In this document: one piece after another, positions 32,707 to 34,584 of the stretch
Layout: each line of letters starts with the position of its first letter
Position numbering within the stretch: the stretch's first letter is position 1
Assembly: GCA_937925925.1 (NCBI GenBank)
Contig: CALANA010000072.1
Coordinates: forward strand, 1-34,584
Length of the DNA: 34,584 nucleotides
Reading direction: 5' to 3'
Source of the DNA: an uncultured Chloroflexales bacterium
Lineage (GTDB): Bacteria; Chloroflexota; Chloroflexia; Chloroflexales; Chloroflexaceae
Notes under the pieces: generated by a model
The model's input: the letters and a program-made list of their open reading frames with translations, nothing else
The model's database searches: none
What the model was told of the DNA's origin: nothing
Position numbers and translations under genes: made by a program

Positions 32707-34188
32707 TCATTGCACAAAATGTTCGTACACAAACCGGGCGTGGGCCTGAATCGCCGCCCGTTGCGTCGGGTCGAAGCGGCGTAAGCCCAGCACGGCTGGC
32801 CCTAGACGTGGGTTGGCCCGTAGCCGTGCTTCATGGACAATCAAGAAATTCCAGTACAGCGTGTTAAACGGACAGGCATCCACTCCTACTCGATCCTTCG
32901 GGTTAAAGCGACAGGTGCTACAGTAGTTACTCATACGCTGAATATAGTTGGCGCTGGCAATATATGGCTTTGTGGCCGTCACGCCGCCGTCGGCATGCAA
33001 ACCCATGCCCAGGACGTTGGGCAACATAACCCACTCATAGGCATCGATATAGCAAGTTGTGAACCAGTCGTTCACCGCCTGTGGCTGCAAACCGGCCAGC
33101 AGCGCAAAATTGCAGATCAGCATCAGCCGTTCAATATGGTGTGTATAGCCATCACGCAAAGCACGGGTAATCGCGTGTTGCAAGCAGTGCATATCGGTCG
33201 CACCGTTCCAGAAAAAGGCCGGGAGCGGGCGCTGGTGGTTCCAGGCGTTGACATCACGCAGACCCGGCATCATGTCCCAATAGCGATAGTAGATGTATTC
33301 GCGCCAGCCGATGATCTGACGCACAAAGCCCTCGACCGAGGCCAGTGGTGCCTGGCCGTTGTAGAAGGCGTGGACAGCGGCCTGGCACATTTCGAGCGGG
33401 CGTAGCAGGCCAATGTTGATCAGCGGCGACAGCATGGAGTGAAACAGCACCGGCTCGTGGCTATGCATTGCATCCTCGAATGGCCCAAAGTCTGGCAGGC
33501 GGTGGGTGATAAAATTGTCCAGCGCAGCCAGGGCCTGGGCACGGGTGACGGGTAGCGCAAACCCGTCCGTGCTACCGATTGCCTGCGGGCAAAGCGCCTC
33601 AACATCATCCAGCGCCGAGCGGGTCAGGGCATCGGGGACAAAGGTGGGTAACGCGGGAACCGGGCGACCATCGTAGCGCTGGCGATTATCGGCGTCGAAA
33701 TTCCAGCGTCTGCCCTCTGGTTCGCCGTTGGCATCGAGCAACAGCCCGGTCTGGCGGCGCAACATCCGATAGAACGGCTCCATACGAACTGGTGCGCGGC
33801 GGGGCGGGTAGCGCGTAACCAGGAACTGATCGTTGGGTAAGACCTCTACGGCTGTATCGAGCATGGGAGCCAGGCTCAACTGCAATTGACGTGTATCGTA
33901 CTCGGCGGCGGCCATGCACACCAGGCGCGTACTACCGCTGGCAGCCAGATGCGCACGCAGTCCAGTGACAAAGTCGGGTGCCGAGCGCAGGTCAACCTCG
34001 TAGCCTTGCGCCCGCAATGCAACCGCATAGTGGCGCATCGCCGCCAGGATGAGTCCCAGCTTGCGCTTATGGTACGCGCGTTGTTGCAACCGTTGCAACG
34101 ACTCGATCAGCACGACGTGTCGCCCCGGTGCCAGGCCAGGATGATCGTGCAGCAGTTGATCGCCGAGGATCCAGACTGATTCAGGCAT
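32707..34188 (-). CDS. FeS-type cryptochrome/photolyase (deoxyribodipyrimidine photolyase-related)
   Basis: A 493-residue member of the FeS-BCP branch of the photolyase/cryptochrome family, whose characterised members repair (6-4) photoproducts or act as photoreceptors. The N-terminal alpha/beta antenna domain starts SVWILGDQLLHDHPGL. The long helical FAD domain includes FVRQIIGWREYIYYRYWDMMPG, FFWNGATDMHCL, LMLICNFALL and DWFTTCYIDAYEWVMLPNVLGMG. Cysteines at about 359, 423, 426 and 439 (CSTC...CPFN) have the CxxC-x12-C pattern that ligates a [4Fe-4S] cluster. The ATG at 34188 has a weak ribosome site. A good promoter lies 40 bases upstream. Single gene, fitting light-exposed life. Confidence 0.94.
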   Translation of the reverse strand: MPESVWILGDQLLHDHPGLAPGRHVVLIESLQRLQQRAYHKRKLGLILAAMRHYAVALRAQGYEVDLRSAPDFVTGLRAHLAASGSTRLVCMAAAEYDTRQLQLSLAPMLDTAVEVLPNDQFLVTRYPPRRAPVRMEPFYRMLRRQTGLLLDANGEPEGRRWNFDADNRQRYDGRPVPALPTFVPDALTRSALDDVEALCPQAIGSTDGFALPVTRAQALAALDNFITHRLPDFGPFEDAMHSHEPVLFHSMLSPLINIGLLRPLEMCQAAVHAFYNGQAPLASVEGFVRQIIGWREYIYYRYWDMMPGLRDVNAWNHQRPLPAFFWNGATDMHCLQHAITRALRDGYTHHIERLMLICNFALLAGLQPQAVNDWFTTCYIDAYEWVMLPNVLGMGLHADGGVTATKPYIASANYIQRMSNYCSTCRFNPKDRVGVDACPFNTLYWNFLIVHEARLRANPRLGPAVLGLRRFDPTQRAAIQAHARFVYEHFVQ

Positions 34189-34227
34189 ACAGCTACATCA
34201 TGGTAGAATACCGAGAAAAGGATGCTC

Positions 34228-34255
34228 ATTGTACCACAAGAAGATAGTCTATCAA
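34228..34255 (-). promoter_or_regulatory. Promoter of the photolyase gene
   Basis: On the minus strand, TTGATA (complement of 34250-34255) and TACAAT (complement of 34228-34233) are 16 bases apart, 40 bases upstream of the ATG. Confidence 0.65.
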
Positions 34256-34405
34256 TACTGAGCAGCGTGGAATACATAAGGAGAGTCTGCAAGCTTTTTG
34301 TGGCGTGCTATGATTGTACCACAGTCTGCGAGTTTGTGTAGTCGGATTTTGGGTAGGAACCGGGGCTGTGCCCGCTCACTGCTCTGCATCTTTCAATGGG
34401 CTTTA

Positions 34406-34414
34406 TGGTACAAT
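34406..34414 (+). promoter_or_regulatory. Extended -10 element before the DUF4007 gene
   Basis: TGGTACAAT (34406-34414) fits an extended -10. No clear -35 is at the right distance. It is 50 bases upstream of the GTG at 34465. Confidence 0.4.
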
Positions 34415-34464
34415 ACCGAGCGGAACGGTGTTGCACAGCTTGCCAAGCCATTGAGGATAACCTG

Positions 34465-34584
34465 GTGTTTCCACCAACATACACTCCAACCTTCAGCGGC
34501 CACGAGACGTTTGTCCTCCGCAGCACCTGGCTGAAGAAGGGCTATGATACGATCCGGCAATATCCTGACCTGTTTGTACAGCCG
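34465..34584 (+). CDS. DUF4007-family protein, 5' part only (truncated by window edge)
   Basis: Forty codons from a GTG with GAGG eight bases upstream. FSGHETFVLRSTWLKKGYD (residues 8-26) is the characteristic opening of DUF4007, a family I recall as neighbouring DndC-like sulfurtransferase/PAPS-reductase genes and other DNA-modification or defence genes. The reading frame is open to the last base. The gene starts about 280 bases after the photolyase gene on the other strand. The full protein and partners lie beyond the window, so the defence link is only an inference from family association. Confidence 0.75.
   Translation, partial: MFPPTYTPTFSGHETFVLRSTWLKKGYDTIRQYPDLFVQP

Overview
The window looks like a chromosomal segment of a filamentous anoxygenic phototroph-type Chloroflexota bacterium (order Chloroflexales is my best guess). 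This is an inference from gene style and not from a marker gene: moderately GC-rich DNA, mixed ATG/GTG/TTG starts behind AGGAGG-type ribosome sites, sigma-A-like promoters, an FeS-type photolyase, a cobalamin nucleotide-loop cluster, and unusually abundant short hairpin and tandem repeats between genes. No rRNA, tRNA, CRISPR array, insertion sequence with transposase or phage gene was seen.

Layout. 1-568: two tandem arrays (22-bp and 17-bp units). 569-4540: a YggT-type membrane protein (-), then an ABC exporter ATPase and its permease (+), which are separated by a 447-bp repeat element. 5189-8388 (-): a diaminopentanoate dehydrogenase-like oxidoreductase followed by tRNA-modifying mnmG. 8467-12944 (+): a response regulator/HTH/transmembrane fusion protein and a class A penicillin-binding protein. 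13411-19071: cobC and cobT (+) converging on the minus-strand run amidohydrolase-CYTH fusion -> coaE -> cobS. CobC, CobT and CobS together assemble the lower nucleotide loop of cobalamin. 19688-22376 (-): a three-gene operon (degenerate DUF2089 regulator, small SHOCT-like protein, DUF4097-like beta-repeat protein) behind a near-consensus promoter. All three proteins carry the same short helical module. 22900-24412: a mostly non-coding stretch with a canonical promoter, several intrinsic terminators, at least one probable small RNA or regulatory leader, and two small genes that converge on a shared bidirectional terminator. 24591-25254: a 16-copy hairpin repeat array. 25400-30443: DnaJ/CbpA-like co-chaperone and DUF2905 (-), then an hsp20-lon operon (+) behind an operator-like inverted repeat. 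30919-34188: UspA (+), then a single-domain response regulator with a SpoU methyltransferase (-), and an FeS-type cryptochrome/photolyase (-). 34465-end: the first 40 codons of a DUF4007 protein, a family I associate with sulfur-modification/defence-type loci. Any such locus would lie beyond the right edge.

The features most likely to be new are: (i) the three-protein SHOCT/DUF2089/DUF4097 operon, with its lost zinc ligands and a divergent mini-protein that shares the same degenerate knuckle; (ii) the unannotated transcription units between 22900 and 23500; (iii) a family of hairpin-rich, MITE-like elements (five copies, 200-450 bp) with ATACC...TTCCGCAT ends; and (iv) two unusual domain fusions (REC-HTH-TM with Asp->Glu at the phospho-acceptor, and amidohydrolase-CYTH).
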